DNA from: CAINFV01 sp964409235 | GTDB taxonomy: Bacteria > Chlamydiota > Chlamydiia > Chlamydiales > FEN-1388 | Direction of reading: 5' to 3' | Length of the DNA: 56,893 nucleotides | Assembly: GCA_964409235.1 (NCBI GenBank) | Contig: CAYPCN010000008.1 | Location: 1 to 56,893 of the forward strand | Shown: positions 1 to 8,966 of the stretch, one piece after another | Numbering within the stretch: position 1 is the first letter of the stretch | Layout: the number at the start of each line of letters is the position of its first letter | Notes under the pieces: generated by a model | The model's input: only the letters and a program-made list of their open reading frames with translations | What the model was told of the DNA's origin: nothing | Database searches by the model: none | Position numbers and translations under genes: made by a program

Positions 1-215
1 TCTGCTTCTTTGCCTTTCTCTTCTCCATCCTCTTCCTTCTTCCACGGCTCATCTCAGGCGCTCATTGGCTGAGCGACCTCATTGTCGGAAGCAGCACCAT
101 TGTCATCGTCGCTCTTGCGTGGGCACTCTACACCCCTCTCTACGGGTGGGGCATGCACCACCTTTACCGCCTTGTCCGATATCGCGCTGAATCAAGGTCA
201 AAATGGGTCGGCTGA
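1..215 (+). CDS. PAP2-family phosphatase, C-terminal fragment (5' end outside window)
   Basis: An open frame beginning at base 3 runs without a stop to TGA at 213-215 and gives 70 residues. It contains the motif SGAHWLSDLIVG, which matches the last conserved block of PAP2/type-2 phosphatidic acid phosphatases (SRxxxxxHxxxD), with the catalytic-type His and Asp present. Hydrophobic stretches lie on both sides, as expected for a multi-spanning membrane enzyme that dephosphorylates lipid phosphates or undecaprenyl pyrophosphate. A basic tail follows (RLVRYRAESRSK). The substrate cannot be judged from the fragment; chlamydial relatives include lipid A phosphatase-like and UppP-like enzymes. The last 52 bp overlap, in convergent orientation, the 3' end of the next gene. 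Confidence 0.75.
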   Translation, partial: CFFAFLFSILFLLPRLISGAHWLSDLIVGSSTIVIVALAWALYTPLYGWGMHHLYRLVRYRAESRSKWVG

Positions 216-2419
216 CGTCCTGACGCCGGTACCATAGCGGCAAAAGAACTCTCTTGCGGCAGAAACTTCGTGATCGCCTCTTGCACAGCAGGATCAAGAA
301 TGCCGGTGCCCTCTTGGCATCCGCTTTCTAACAGCCGTACGAGAGATGTAAGTCTGCTATAGCGATCAGCGAAGAGAAGCCGATCTCGTTCTATCAATGG
401 AATGCCAAGGAGCATTGTTCCCAACCATGCCATCTCTTCCTCTGACGACAGTCTTCTGTTCAGCACCTTCAAGAACGAGAAGAGACCTGCTATGGCGGGT
501 AATGTACTGTCAAGACCATCCTTGCAGCTCACAAAGATGATACTTGGGCGGGTCTGTTCGATGACCTTCAACATGAGAAGCAGATGCATGAGATCAATCC
601 ACTCAAGGCGCTGCGCTTTGGGCAGCCTATTTCTTCCGCCATAGAGAGAGGTGTGGAGGACATCGATCAGCTCTCTGATGTCAGCTATGGACGGCGTAGG
701 ATGCGCGCGAGGGAACTGCACGCCTCTACTTGGCTCAGTGAGGTGGTTCACCAGCTCTTCTTTGAATTTTTCGGCCGATGACATCGCTTCATACGAACCC
801 TCCTGACGGTAAAAATCCCCATCACAGCTCAAGGAAAAGACAGAGACGGCTGAGCGACCTTCTTCCTCACGCTGCAGCTCTTCTATGGCTTGACAACGAG
901 CTCCATCCTTCCACCCAGTTCTCTCTTGAAGGTTGAGTACAAGGTACGTCCGCTCGTGCCGACCATGACGACGAGTGGCAATCTGAAAGACCTCTGATGG
1001 GAATGCAGCGTCGATTTTTTCTTGTCGCGTTGGCGATGGCAACCTCACAACAGGGATCAACTCCCCACGCCACGAGAAATTGAACAGATGTGTTGGCAGC
1101 GATTCTCCAAGCAACGGCTCAAAAGTCACAAATCTTCGCATTTCAAGCTCTTGCAGCATTCGTACGATGGTCGTAGCACCTCTGGTCCCGATCAAATGAC
1201 GAAGAGCAGCAAAGTTCAAGTTGAGGCGATGTGCGATCGTCCCATCTGAAGGCCCAAGTTCCCCGATGGCACGCTGCATCCCTTGATTGAGAAGTCCAGT
1301 AAAGGCATTGACACATTCGATCGACATTGGAGCACCATCAACGATGTTCGAGGCCAGCTGTTCTACCAATCGAAGCAACGCAAATTCCCATGAACGTTCG
1401 TTGTTTGGAGGATACGTAAGGAGCCGCTTGAATTCGGACGAATGTAGCATCTGCCCAAGCAATGATCGAAAATCATCGAGGTATTCTACGCAATTCTTTC
1501 CTCGCTCCCCTGCGTAATGAATAGCCTGGATGCCTGACATCATCAGCGCAATACAGGGCGAATAGAGGTCCAAAACGAGCTGATGGTCTTTCGCTCGGTG
1601 CGCGGCACGGAAAAAGGCATCCATTGCTGGATAGCAGTTGTTGAGGAGGTAGTTCACCACCGTCGCCGTTTGCATACGTTGCAAAGCGTCGATCTGGCCT
1701 TCAAAGACCGCCCTCCCCTGCCAGTCGACCGCCTTTTCAATATCACAAGCAAGGCGCATGCTACGCAGAAGTTTTGGCGTAAAAAATCTCGCGCCATTCG
1801 CTTTTCGTATCAACAGCAGCTCATAGTCTCTATCGCGTTGAATATCTTCAAGCTCGAGCGACAGCGGCGTAAGAGCGGCGCCAACAGACCATTCTGGCGG
1901 AGCTTCTACTCCTTTTGCTAAGATGTCGGCAATCGGAAGCGCGCTAATCCATGCCGCCACCTTTCTGTGCACCGCAATAGGAGCGATCTTCGTATTGTAG
2001 AAAGAACACAGGTCGACGAACTCTTTCGTCTGTTTGATGCTTTTACTATGCGTGCCTAAGAAAAGCTTGGTGTACCGATCGAGGTTCTCAGATGCTTCGT
2101 CGACAAGCATCATGATCGTCCTGATCCCTTCTATGGATTCCTTGCGCGCAAAACGTCCGCGTTCTGAGGCATAAAAATGGCGCAAATAGTTCAGCACGAC
2201 ATGCAGCTTGTCGCGCATAATGGTCATCATGCGCTCAGCATTTTTTTTGTGCAGCCACCGTACAGCTTTCATCATCACGGGAGCTTCTCTCGGTGGCGGG
2301 GAAATCATGAGAGGGTCTTGAAGCGTTGATGACAATTCAAGGTCAGCAATACTCGATAGCGTCTCGATCGCTGACACAATGGACACATCTTCTGATTTAA
2401 TCGTCTTGGCAGGAGCCAT
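164..2419 (-). CDS. Large protein with degenerate inositol/tyrosine-phosphatase-like motif (candidate effector)
   Basis: This 751-aa protein is soluble and mainly helical by composition, with no signal peptide or membrane segment. Near the C-terminus a hydrophobic strand leads into SCKDGLDST (Cys632). That resembles the P-loop of SopB/IpgD-type and PTP-like phosphatases (CKSGKDRTG), and a helix follows (LPAIAGLFSFL). The arginine expected six residues after the cysteine is Ser638, so catalysis would be impaired and the protein may be a pseudophosphatase. The roughly 570 preceding residues match no domain I recognise. The start is well supported: AAAGGAGG lies 5-6 nt before ATG. It is monocistronic, and its 3' end overlaps the convergent PAP2 gene. 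A role as a secreted host-directed protein is inference from the motif, size and lack of housekeeping features. Confidence 0.6.
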   Translation of the reverse strand: MAPAKTIKSEDVSIVSAIETLSSIADLELSSTLQDPLMISPPPREAPVMMKAVRWLHKKNAERMMTIMRDKLHVVLNYLRHFYASERGRFARKESIEGIRTIMMLVDEASENLDRYTKLFLGTHSKSIKQTKEFVDLCSFYNTKIAPIAVHRKVAAWISALPIADILAKGVEAPPEWSVGAALTPLSLELEDIQRDRDYELLLIRKANGARFFTPKLLRSMRLACDIEKAVDWQGRAVFEGQIDALQRMQTATVVNYLLNNCYPAMDAFFRAAHRAKDHQLVLDLYSPCIALMMSGIQAIHYAGERGKNCVEYLDDFRSLLGQMLHSSEFKRLLTYPPNNERSWEFALLRLVEQLASNIVDGAPMSIECVNAFTGLLNQGMQRAIGELGPSDGTIAHRLNLNFAALRHLIGTRGATTIVRMLQELEMRRFVTFEPLLGESLPTHLFNFSWRGELIPVVRLPSPTRQEKIDAAFPSEVFQIATRRHGRHERTYLVLNLQERTGWKDGARCQAIEELQREEEGRSAVSVFSLSCDGDFYRQEGSYEAMSSAEKFKEELVNHLTEPSRGVQFPRAHPTPSIADIRELIDVLHTSLYGGRNRLPKAQRLEWIDLMHLLLMLKVIEQTRPSIIFVSCKDGLDSTLPAIAGLFSFLKVLNRRLSSEEEMAWLGTMLLGIPLIERDRLLFADRYSRLTSLVRLLESGCQEGTGILDPAVQEAITKFLPQESSFAAMVPASGRQPTHFDLDSARYRTRR

Positions 2420-2644
2420 AGTACCCTCCTTTCACCAGACAGTACAAAGCCTGATGAGATCGCTTTTTTCTATTACTAGAGCCTCAATACCTCCTTTCAT
2501 TCTTTCCAAACTAATTATGACATCATTTCTATTTTCAAACAAATTATTACAAAAACAGCATGGTTTCATAAAAGACAGAGATCTGAAAAACTCGTTGACT
2601 GGAGGTAGAGCTGATCCCTACAATGGCCGGCAGTTCCCGGAAAT

Positions 2645-2732
2645 GGAAGAGTGGCAGAGTGGCCGAATGCGTCTGTCTTGAAAACAGATGTCGGGTTTCC
2701 CCCGACCGTAGGTTCGAATCCTACCTCTTCCG
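2645..2732 (+). tRNA. tRNA-Ser (anticodon TGA)
   Basis: This is an 88-nt class II tRNA. The acceptor arms GGAAGAG (2645-2651) and CTCTTCC (2725-2731) pair, with discriminator G. The anticodon stem TCTGT/ACAGA encloses the loop CTTGAAA with anticodon TGA at 2679-2681, reading UCA and probably UCG. A long variable arm (TGTCGGG...CCCGACC) and the T-loop GTTCGAATC mark it as serine. CCA is not encoded. It is followed after 51 bp by a near-identical second tRNA-Ser. Confidence 0.96.
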
Positions 2733-2783
2733 AAGCACTACGAGGAGGCGTGAAAAAGATCGCCGTGCCCCTCATTGACATAG

Positions 2784-2871
2784 GGAAGAGTGGCAGAGTG
2801 GCCGAATGCGTCTGTCTCGAAAACAGATGTCGGGTTTCCCCCGACCGTAGGTTCGAATCCTACCTCTTCCG
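2784..2871 (+). tRNA. tRNA-Ser (anticodon CGA)
   Basis: This is the second tRNA-Ser, with the same acceptor, variable-arm and T-arm sequences as its neighbour. The only difference seen over 88 nt is the first anticodon base: CGA at 2818-2820 instead of TGA, reading UCG. CCA is not encoded. The arrangement looks like a tandem duplication followed by an anticodon shift. Confidence 0.96.
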
Positions 2872-3151
2872 TTCCACAGCCTATCGCATGCCGCAGGATC
2901 TCCAAACAGAGGTTGCCCATTGCGTCGTGGCATCGGAGGAAGGATTTTTTGCCATTCGTCCCCCACGACATAGTTTTCGCATCGCTCGATGGCATACAGC
3001 CCTTCTCCGCAGGCTCGAACAGAGTTCCTCTCCTCTCTGCCTTCGTCTCTTTCGTTCACAGCTGATATGCCCCTCGGGACGTAGACATATCCTCTCCTGT
3101 ATCCTGGCCGTCCGAGAGGCATCGCCACACGACTCCTTCAACGAGGGACGA

Positions 3152-5674
3152 ATGCAACGGTGCCTGAACAGATGTTGGCCAGAGGCCTCCCTTGTCCCAT
3201 GCTCATTCTTTTCCCTCCAGCGCCCACAGGGCCCTATCACCACGTACTACGTAGAAATAGAGAAAAAAGAGCTGTCCCCTTTTTCTACAGAAGAACTCTC
3301 GACGTTCGCAGCAAAGCTAGAGTATGAGCTGCAGGTCTCCATCAGCCAAGGAAATAGCAACACGGCCCTTCTAGAAAGCGAAGAAGACTCCCTCCGCACC
3401 ATCCTCCTCCTCGCCCAGCAAATAAAGCGAATTCGAGACGTACCACAGGTGGTGCTTCACTACCGAGGGCAAAGCGAAGAAACCATCGACTTTCTCGTCA
3501 CTCTTGTCCGCGTCATCAAAAAAGGCCAGGAGACTCCCTTCACGATGACGAAATTTCCAGAAATCAAGCGGCTTATTCCATTACAAACCTCCATTGTGGG
3601 CAACCTGCGAAACAACTACCAGAAACAGGCGATCAGCTTGATTGCGCAGTGTGACAAAACACCTTTCCTACGCTACAGCCACTCCCTCGACCTTGTCCGT
3701 GCTCGCCAAACAGTCATGCGCAGCATAGAGTCGTCCCAAGGAGCTGTCCGCGATGCCAATGGAGGGCTCTTCTTTCAGCACCACCCTCTCGTCGATGAGC
3801 TCCTCCCTCTTCTGACAGACGAGGAGAGACAAGAAGGCTATAGTATTGAAGCCCTCTTTCACTCGCTGACGCCATGCATCGCGAAAAACATGGTGAGCAA
3901 AGAGCATATGCTGACTGTGTTCCGTCACTTCCGAGAACTGCGCCGCTGCGCAAAGCCCGGCTGTCTCGCAGAAAGACACCCCTCTGTCGCATTCGTCAGC
4001 TTCCTCTGTCCTCCTCACACTTCCCCTGAGGAGATCCTGCTTCTCAAACCATACCTGCACATCCCCCACCACTGCCTGGCCGTGTGCCACATCGCTTTTT
4101 CGCACCATCGCTTTGGGTTCGCCATCTGCTTTTCTGCTGACCACTCTATCCAAGAGAGGTTTATAGAGTCCGCCCAAAGGATGGTCAATGACAAGAGACA
4201 GCTCTCCTCCCCACCGAGCACAGTGCGATTTTCCCTCTCAGTGCCATATCTCTCATTGGACCCTCGTCAGAGTACCGACCCTTGCTCCGGATCACTCATC
4301 AAAATGCTGTACGAGGGTCTGACGCGGACCTGTTCAGATGCAGCGATTTCAAACGGTATTGCCGAAGATATTGCTCTCTCTGATGACGGCTGCGTCTATA
4401 CCTTCACCCTACGCCCCTGCACCTGGACGAATGGGACTCCGGTCACGGCGCACGACTTCGTCTATGCATGGAAAAAGGCTCTCCTTCCAACATGCGCCAC
4501 CCCGTATTCCTACCTCTTCTTCCCTATTCGAAATGGTCGCGCCATCAAAAACAACGCTGCGTCTCCCGATATGCTTGGAGTCCAAGCGCTCTCCGATAGA
4601 GTACTGCGCGTTACTCTCGAAGCTCCCTGTAAAGAATTTCTCCTCCTCTGCAGCCATTGGATCTACTCCCCGCTCTGCCACTCCATTGACGAACATAGAG
4701 CCGGATGGAATCTCTTTCCAGATTTCCGAATCCCCACCAACGGACCTTTCCGCATCAGAACCACATCCTCGCAGCACTCTCTCATCCTCGAGAGAAACCC
4801 CTTGTTCTGGAATACGAGCTCCGCCGCGCCTCAGACCATCACCTTTCAGCTGAACTCGAAGCCGCGCCAGGTTAAAGCCAAATTTGATAATGGCGATGTC
4901 GACTGGCTTGGAGATCCTCTTGCCCCCTCTCTTCCCAGCAAAGACGACTGTTGCTCGGTTCCCATCCCTGCAGTCCGATGCGTGGCGTGCAATGTCCAAA
5001 CCCCTCTCTTGTCATCACGTGAAGTACGACTCGCTCTTTCTTTGGCTATCAACCGATCTCGCTTGTCTCAGAATGGTGAAAGACCTTCCAGTAGCATTCT
5101 CCCCCATCGCCATTCCTCGCTCACCAACCCGACGCCCCTTCGATGTGACATCGTCCAGGCACATACACTCTTCCGCCAAGGCTGCTACACCCTCAGTATT
5201 TCCCCGTCATCCCTCCCAGCTCTTCGCTGCATTGTCCGCGACCTCCCAGAAGACCGCAGAATGGCAGAAGCTGTTGTCTTGGCGTGGGAAGAGCTGTTTG
5301 GGCTCGAGATCCAACTCGACGTCATCCCTCGGATGGATTTTTGTCACGCCATCAGCACGTCCCCCTATGATCTCGCTATGACAGTGTGGCATAGTATCAG
5401 TACACATTCTGTGCTGGCCTTTGAACCATGGACACAAGAACTCATGAACCCTTCGCGCTGGGCTCACGAGCCTTTTACTAACCTTATCCACCAAGCAGCT
5501 CATGTGACGAATGAGGAGCACCGCCAACAGTACCGGCAAGCAGCTGAACAGCTGTTCTTAGAGCGTATGCCATGCATCCCGCTGGTTGACGTCAGCCTGC
5601 AATTGCGCACACGCCCCTCCTTTCCGCCGTTTGGCATCTCTCTCTTTGGAACCGTTGATTTCCTGAGGACCTAA
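3152..5674 (+). CDS. Oligopeptide-binding (SBP_bac_5) protein fused to an unknown N-terminal domain
   Basis: From about 4220 to the stop the protein reads as a family 5 ABC substrate-binding protein (DppA/OppA type). It shows the hallmark pattern LSLDPRQSTDP...LYEGLTR...WTNGTPVTAHDFVYAWK and aligns throughout with the following gene. About 355 residues precede this domain. They contain charged helices (LRTILLLAQQIKRIRD) and a His/Cys-rich stretch (PHHCLAVCHIAFSHHRFGF) that I do not recognise. I see no signal peptide or lipobox, unlike its neighbour. The start is uncertain. ATG 3152 has GAGGG upstream and gives 840 aa. ATG 2888, just after tRNA-Ser, has no ribosome site, and the frame stays open back through the tRNAs. 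If 3152 is right, 2872-3151 is a non-coding leader in which I see nothing else. The stop lies 4 bp before the next oppA. Confidence 0.65.
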   Translation: MQRCLNRCWPEASLVPCSFFSLQRPQGPITTYYVEIEKKELSPFSTEELSTFAAKLEYELQVSISQGNSNTALLESEEDSLRTILLLAQQIKRIRDVPQVVLHYRGQSEETIDFLVTLVRVIKKGQETPFTMTKFPEIKRLIPLQTSIVGNLRNNYQKQAISLIAQCDKTPFLRYSHSLDLVRARQTVMRSIESSQGAVRDANGGLFFQHHPLVDELLPLLTDEERQEGYSIEALFHSLTPCIAKNMVSKEHMLTVFRHFRELRRCAKPGCLAERHPSVAFVSFLCPPHTSPEEILLLKPYLHIPHHCLAVCHIAFSHHRFGFAICFSADHSIQERFIESAQRMVNDKRQLSSPPSTVRFSLSVPYLSLDPRQSTDPCSGSLIKMLYEGLTRTCSDAAISNGIAEDIALSDDGCVYTFTLRPCTWTNGTPVTAHDFVYAWKKALLPTCATPYSYLFFPIRNGRAIKNNAASPDMLGVQALSDRVLRVTLEAPCKEFLLLCSHWIYSPLCHSIDEHRAGWNLFPDFRIPTNGPFRIRTTSSQHSLILERNPLFWNTSSAAPQTITFQLNSKPRQVKAKFDNGDVDWLGDPLAPSLPSKDDCCSVPIPAVRCVACNVQTPLLSSREVRLALSLAINRSRLSQNGERPSSSILPHRHSSLTNPTPLRCDIVQAHTLFRQGCYTLSISPSSLPALRCIVRDLPEDRRMAEAVVLAWEELFGLEIQLDVIPRMDFCHAISTSPYDLAMTVWHSISTHSVLAFEPWTQELMNPSRWAHEPFTNLIHQAAHVTNEEHRQQYRQAAEQLFLERMPCIPLVDVSLQLRTRPSFPPFGISLFGTVDFLRT

Positions 5675-5678
5675 ATTT

Positions 5679-7259
5679 ATGAAATACTTGTCCTTTCTGT
5701 TGTCTGTCTCGGCCATCATCTTCACCGCCGGGTGTTCGCATTCGCCGGAACAAAAAAAAGAAGTTCACCTCTACCTTCAGGCAGAGCCGTTCTCTCTTGA
5801 TCCCAGAAAGGGGGGTGACAGACGCTCTCAAGTTATTCTTCGCGAATTATTCGAAGGCTTGACGAGGATCGGGCGAAATGGACGGCCAGAACTGGCCATG
5901 GCCCACTCTGTCTCTATCTCCGACGACAAGACAGTATACACTTTCCACCTTCGTCCAGCGCAATGGTCGAACGGCATGGAAGTCACGGCCCATGATTTTG
6001 CCTGGGCATGGAAAGGAGCTCTTGAGCCTTCCTTAGCATCGCCCTTTTGCTATGCATTTTTTATCCTCAAAAATGCCAAGAAAGCCCACTCCAACGAATG
6101 CCCTCTCGACAGTATTGGCGTTCGCGCCATCGACGCAAAGACGTTAGAAGTCACGCTCGAGCATCCGACGCCGTACTTTTTGGAGCTGATGGCCAACCCA
6201 CTCTTCTCCCCTCTCTGTAAGGCAGCAACCAAAGACCAGTCTGGATGGGACGGCATGGCCTCCCCATCCTATGTCACCAATGGCCCTTTCCTCCTCAAAG
6301 AGCACGTTCTTCAATCGCATATCACCCTCGAAAAAAACCCCTTCTACTGGAATCCAGATAGTGCAAAGAGCGATCGCCTCTCGTTCGCCATGATCGAAGA
6401 TCCCCATACTGCCTACGCGCTGTTTCAAAATGGCGAGCTCGATTGGTACGGAGATCCATGCGGGCTGATTCCCTTAGAAACCATTGCCGAGCTGCAATCA
6501 TCGTTAATCAAAAAAAATATCGGTGGAATATATTGGCTCGTCACGTGCACAGAAAAGCCACAGCTGAGCTCCCCAAAAATCCGTCGTGCCATTGCATGTG
6601 CCATCAACAGGCGGGAATTAGTACGTTTTATCAATGGTGGAGAAGAGCCAGCGTTTTCCATCCTTCCAAAATGGATGTCTATGCTCGACGCCCCTCCCTA
6701 TGCCGATGGCGATCCCCAAATGGCTCGACAGCTATTTGTGGAAGGCTGCGAGGAGCTTGGCATAACACCGGATACATTCCCTCGTCTGACCATTACACAT
6801 TGGGCAGAGCCCGTCGCCAAAGTCATCGCCGAAGCGATCCAGCAGCAGATCTCAAAAGCCCTTGGCATCACCGTCGACCTTCTTGGGCTCGACTGGGGAA
6901 CGTACATGAAGAAAATTCCATCAGGAGATATGGACATCGCCACAGCACCATGGTACTCCTGGGTGGACGACCCGATGTTCAATCTCGACTACCTAAAATT
7001 TAAAAAGAATGGCATCAACGGAACCTGCTGGCAAAACGCGGAATACATCCACCAGCTGAATCAAGCTGATATCACGATCGACCCTGTGCAGCGACGACAG
7101 TGGATGAAGCATGCCGAACAGATTGCCATGGAAAATCTCCCGTTAATCCCCATCTATTACATCGCTTATAAATATCTAAAAGCGCCTAGTGTTCATGGTG
7201 AGGTTCTCACATCAGTCGGATCCTTAGAGCTCAAATGGCTCGAGAAGGAAGCGAAATAG
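5679..7259 (+). CDS. oppA: Oligopeptide ABC transporter, substrate-binding lipoprotein
   Basis: This 526-aa family 5 solute-binding protein has an N-terminal lipoprotein signal: a short basic start, a hydrophobic core and the lipobox FTAGC (Cys19). The mature protein would be lipid-anchored and would capture peptides for an Opp/Dpp permease. Family signature residues include EPFSLDPRKGGD, LFEGLTR and NGMEVTAHDFAWAWK near the N-terminus and GPFLLKEH in the middle. The start is supported by GAGGA 9 nt upstream. It follows the fusion gene by 4 bp, so the two are probably cotranscribed paralogues. No permease or ATPase subunit lies in the window, as is common for the dispersed oppA paralogues of chlamydiae. 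It converges on queC with a gap of only 17 bp. Confidence 0.9.
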   Translation: MKYLSFLLSVSAIIFTAGCSHSPEQKKEVHLYLQAEPFSLDPRKGGDRRSQVILRELFEGLTRIGRNGRPELAMAHSVSISDDKTVYTFHLRPAQWSNGMEVTAHDFAWAWKGALEPSLASPFCYAFFILKNAKKAHSNECPLDSIGVRAIDAKTLEVTLEHPTPYFLELMANPLFSPLCKAATKDQSGWDGMASPSYVTNGPFLLKEHVLQSHITLEKNPFYWNPDSAKSDRLSFAMIEDPHTAYALFQNGELDWYGDPCGLIPLETIAELQSSLIKKNIGGIYWLVTCTEKPQLSSPKIRRAIACAINRRELVRFINGGEEPAFSILPKWMSMLDAPPYADGDPQMARQLFVEGCEELGITPDTFPRLTITHWAEPVAKVIAEAIQQQISKALGITVDLLGLDWGTYMKKIPSGDMDIATAPWYSWVDDPMFNLDYLKFKKNGINGTCWQNAEYIHQLNQADITIDPVQRRQWMKHAEQIAMENLPLIPIYYIAYKYLKAPSVHGEVLTSVGSLELKWLEKEAK

Positions 7260-7276
7260 AGGTCGGGAGCTTGCGA

Positions 7277-7975
7277 CTAGATTCCCGAGGAGTGCTGCGA
7301 GTAGAAGGAATATGGTTTCTCAGGATGGTTTTGGTAGAACTCTGCGATGCCTTGATTCCGCAAGATGCACGACGGGCATTTTTGGCATCCGGCGCCCGAA
7401 ATGCCGTTGTAGCATGTGACGGTGTGCTCAAGGAGATAGTCCAACACACCGAGCGAATGTGCGAGCTCCATTGTCTCCGCTTTTGACATGGCGATCAGCG
7501 GCGTTTGGATCGAAAACAAAGGATCGCGGAGGTCAAGGCGCAAGACTGTCTGCACACTATCAATGTACGCACGACTGCAATCTGGATATCCAGAGTGCGC
7601 GCCTTCTCGTTCCATCACGCCAATCACAAGCGTGCGAACGCCAACGCGAGACGCCAATGGCGATGTCATCATGAGCAACAAGCCATTGCGCCCCACAACA
7701 AAACTATTGGGACAGTGGCCAGACGAGATGGGAAGGTCGTGGGAAAGAAGGCTTGACCCTTCCCAGCCAGGAAGAGGCTTCATATCGATGACAACGCGGT
7801 GGACCCCAAAGTGACTTGCGATCGCCTGCGCAGCGACCAATTCCACTTCATGCCGCTGGTGGTATCGAAATCCAAGACTAAGAACGCGATCTCGGCCAAA
7901 TTCTTGGGCCGCCATGAAAAGGCACAACGACGAATCCATGCCTCCCGAGTGGAGGACGATTGCATCAAAGGTCAT
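7277..7975 (-). CDS. queC: 7-cyano-7-deazaguanine synthase
   Basis: This 232-aa protein is the ATP-dependent enzyme that converts carboxy-deazaguanine to preQ0 in queuosine biosynthesis. The PP-loop SGGMDSS sits at residues 10-16. SGHCPNSFVVGRNGLLL matches the central signature. The zinc site near the C-terminus is C-x9-C-x2-C-x2-C (CYNG...GCQKCPSC). The length matches the family. Its ATG overlaps the accA stop (ATGA at 7972-7975), so it is translationally coupled to fatty-acid synthesis genes rather than to other que genes. queD lies about 27 kb away in this window; queE and queF are not seen. Confidence 0.93.
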   Translation of the reverse strand: MTFDAIVLHSGGMDSSLCLFMAAQEFGRDRVLSLGFRYHQRHEVELVAAQAIASHFGVHRVVIDMKPLPGWEGSSLLSHDLPISSGHCPNSFVVGRNGLLLMMTSPLASRVGVRTLVIGVMEREGAHSGYPDCSRAYIDSVQTVLRLDLRDPLFSIQTPLIAMSKAETMELAHSLGVLDYLLEHTVTCYNGISGAGCQKCPSCILRNQGIAEFYQNHPEKPYSFYSQHSSGI

Positions 7976-8960
7976 GCCAGACTCGTCTCAGAAATCATGC
8001 CGAGCTTTCGGAATTTGTCATACCGTTGTTCGAGGAGCACTGGGATGGGAATATGGAGCAGCGCACGCGCCCTGCCAGTCACGAAGGTCTTCACACGAGA
8101 AAAGATCAGCGGAGGATCATAGTGAGCTCCTCCAAGAGGTTCTGGGATCACCTCGTCGACGATATGCAAATCGAGAAGATTCTCCGCATTGAGCTTTAAA
8201 GCATTCGCAGCTTCCTGCTTTTTGCCCACATCTTTCCACAGAATTGAAGCGCATCCTTCAGGACTTATCACAGAATAGTAGGAATGCTCGAGCATCGCCA
8301 CGACATCTCCCACGCCCNNNNNNNNNNCACGCCCATGCCAAGAGCTCCTCCTGAGCATCCTTCCCCAATGATCATCACAATGAGCGGCGTCTTGATGGAA
8401 AACATCTGCTGAATTGCCTCAGCGATCACCCACCCTTGGCCACGCTGCTCGGCCTCAAGCCCAGGGTATGCTCCAGGAGTGTCGATGAGTGTGAGCACCG
8501 GCACATGCAGCTGCTCAGCTAAGCGCATCAGCCGCAGCGCCTTGCGAAACCCTTCTGGAGAAACCATCCCGAAAGTACACGCCACGCGCTCTTCGGTGTT
8601 CGAACCTTTTTCCTGCCCAATAATCACAAAAGGGAGATCGTCAATCTTTGCCAACCCGCCGATCACCGCCCGGTCATCGCCATATGTGCGGTCGCCATGC
8701 AACTCAAAGAAATCCGTCGTCAAAGCGCGAATATAGTCGACCGTATGCGGTCTCTTGGGATGGCGACAAATCATGACGCGATCCCACGGGGAGAGCTCGC
8801 TGTACACCTTCACTTTTAGCGCTTCGAGTTTTTTCTCGAGACGCTCCACCTCCGATTGCACTAACGGATTGGACTGAGACTGCTTTTTTACGTGTTCGAT
8901 CGACCTGATATATTCTTGGATCTGCTGCTCGTGAGGAAGAAAATGTGGTCGCTCCGCCAT
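7972..8960 (-). CDS. accA: Acetyl-CoA carboxylase carboxyltransferase subunit alpha (interrupted by N gap)
   Basis: AccA transfers the carboxyl group from biotin to acetyl-CoA, forming malonyl-CoA together with AccD. The N-terminal part (FLPHEQQIQEYIRSIEHVKK...) and the core (DTPGAYPGLEAEQRGQ, EGCSGGALGMGV) lie upstream of a run of ten N. The rest (GVGDVVAMLEHSYYSVIS, PEGCASILWKD, IPEPLGGAH) lies after it in a different frame. Deleting the N run plus one copy of the flanking 7-mer (17 nt) restores a single frame of 323 aa, close to the E. coli length (319). The gene is therefore probably intact. It lies between an L,D-transpeptidase (6 bp upstream) and queC (ATGA overlap). Confidence 0.93.
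8311..8334. other. Assembly gap (10 N) flanked by a duplicated 7-mer
   Basis: Ten N occupy 8318-8327. The heptamer CACGCCC is present immediately before (8311-8317) and after (8328-8334). The two sides overlap rather than being separated: merging the heptamers gives the expected AccA sequence GMGVGDVV in frame. The N run is thus a scaffolding placeholder across contig ends that overlap by 7 bp. Confidence 0.88.
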
Positions 8961-8966
8961 GAGATC

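Noticed and set aside
2651..3151. Open frame running through both tRNA-Ser genes into the peptide-binding protein gene
   Set aside because: Two clear tRNA genes occupy the sequence and the readthrough peptides repeat the tRNA sequence; coding upstream of 3152 is not supported by a ribosome site.
7972..8960. accA as a frameshifted pseudogene
   Set aside because: The frame change coincides exactly with an N run flanked by a duplicated heptamer, which explains it as an assembly artefact.
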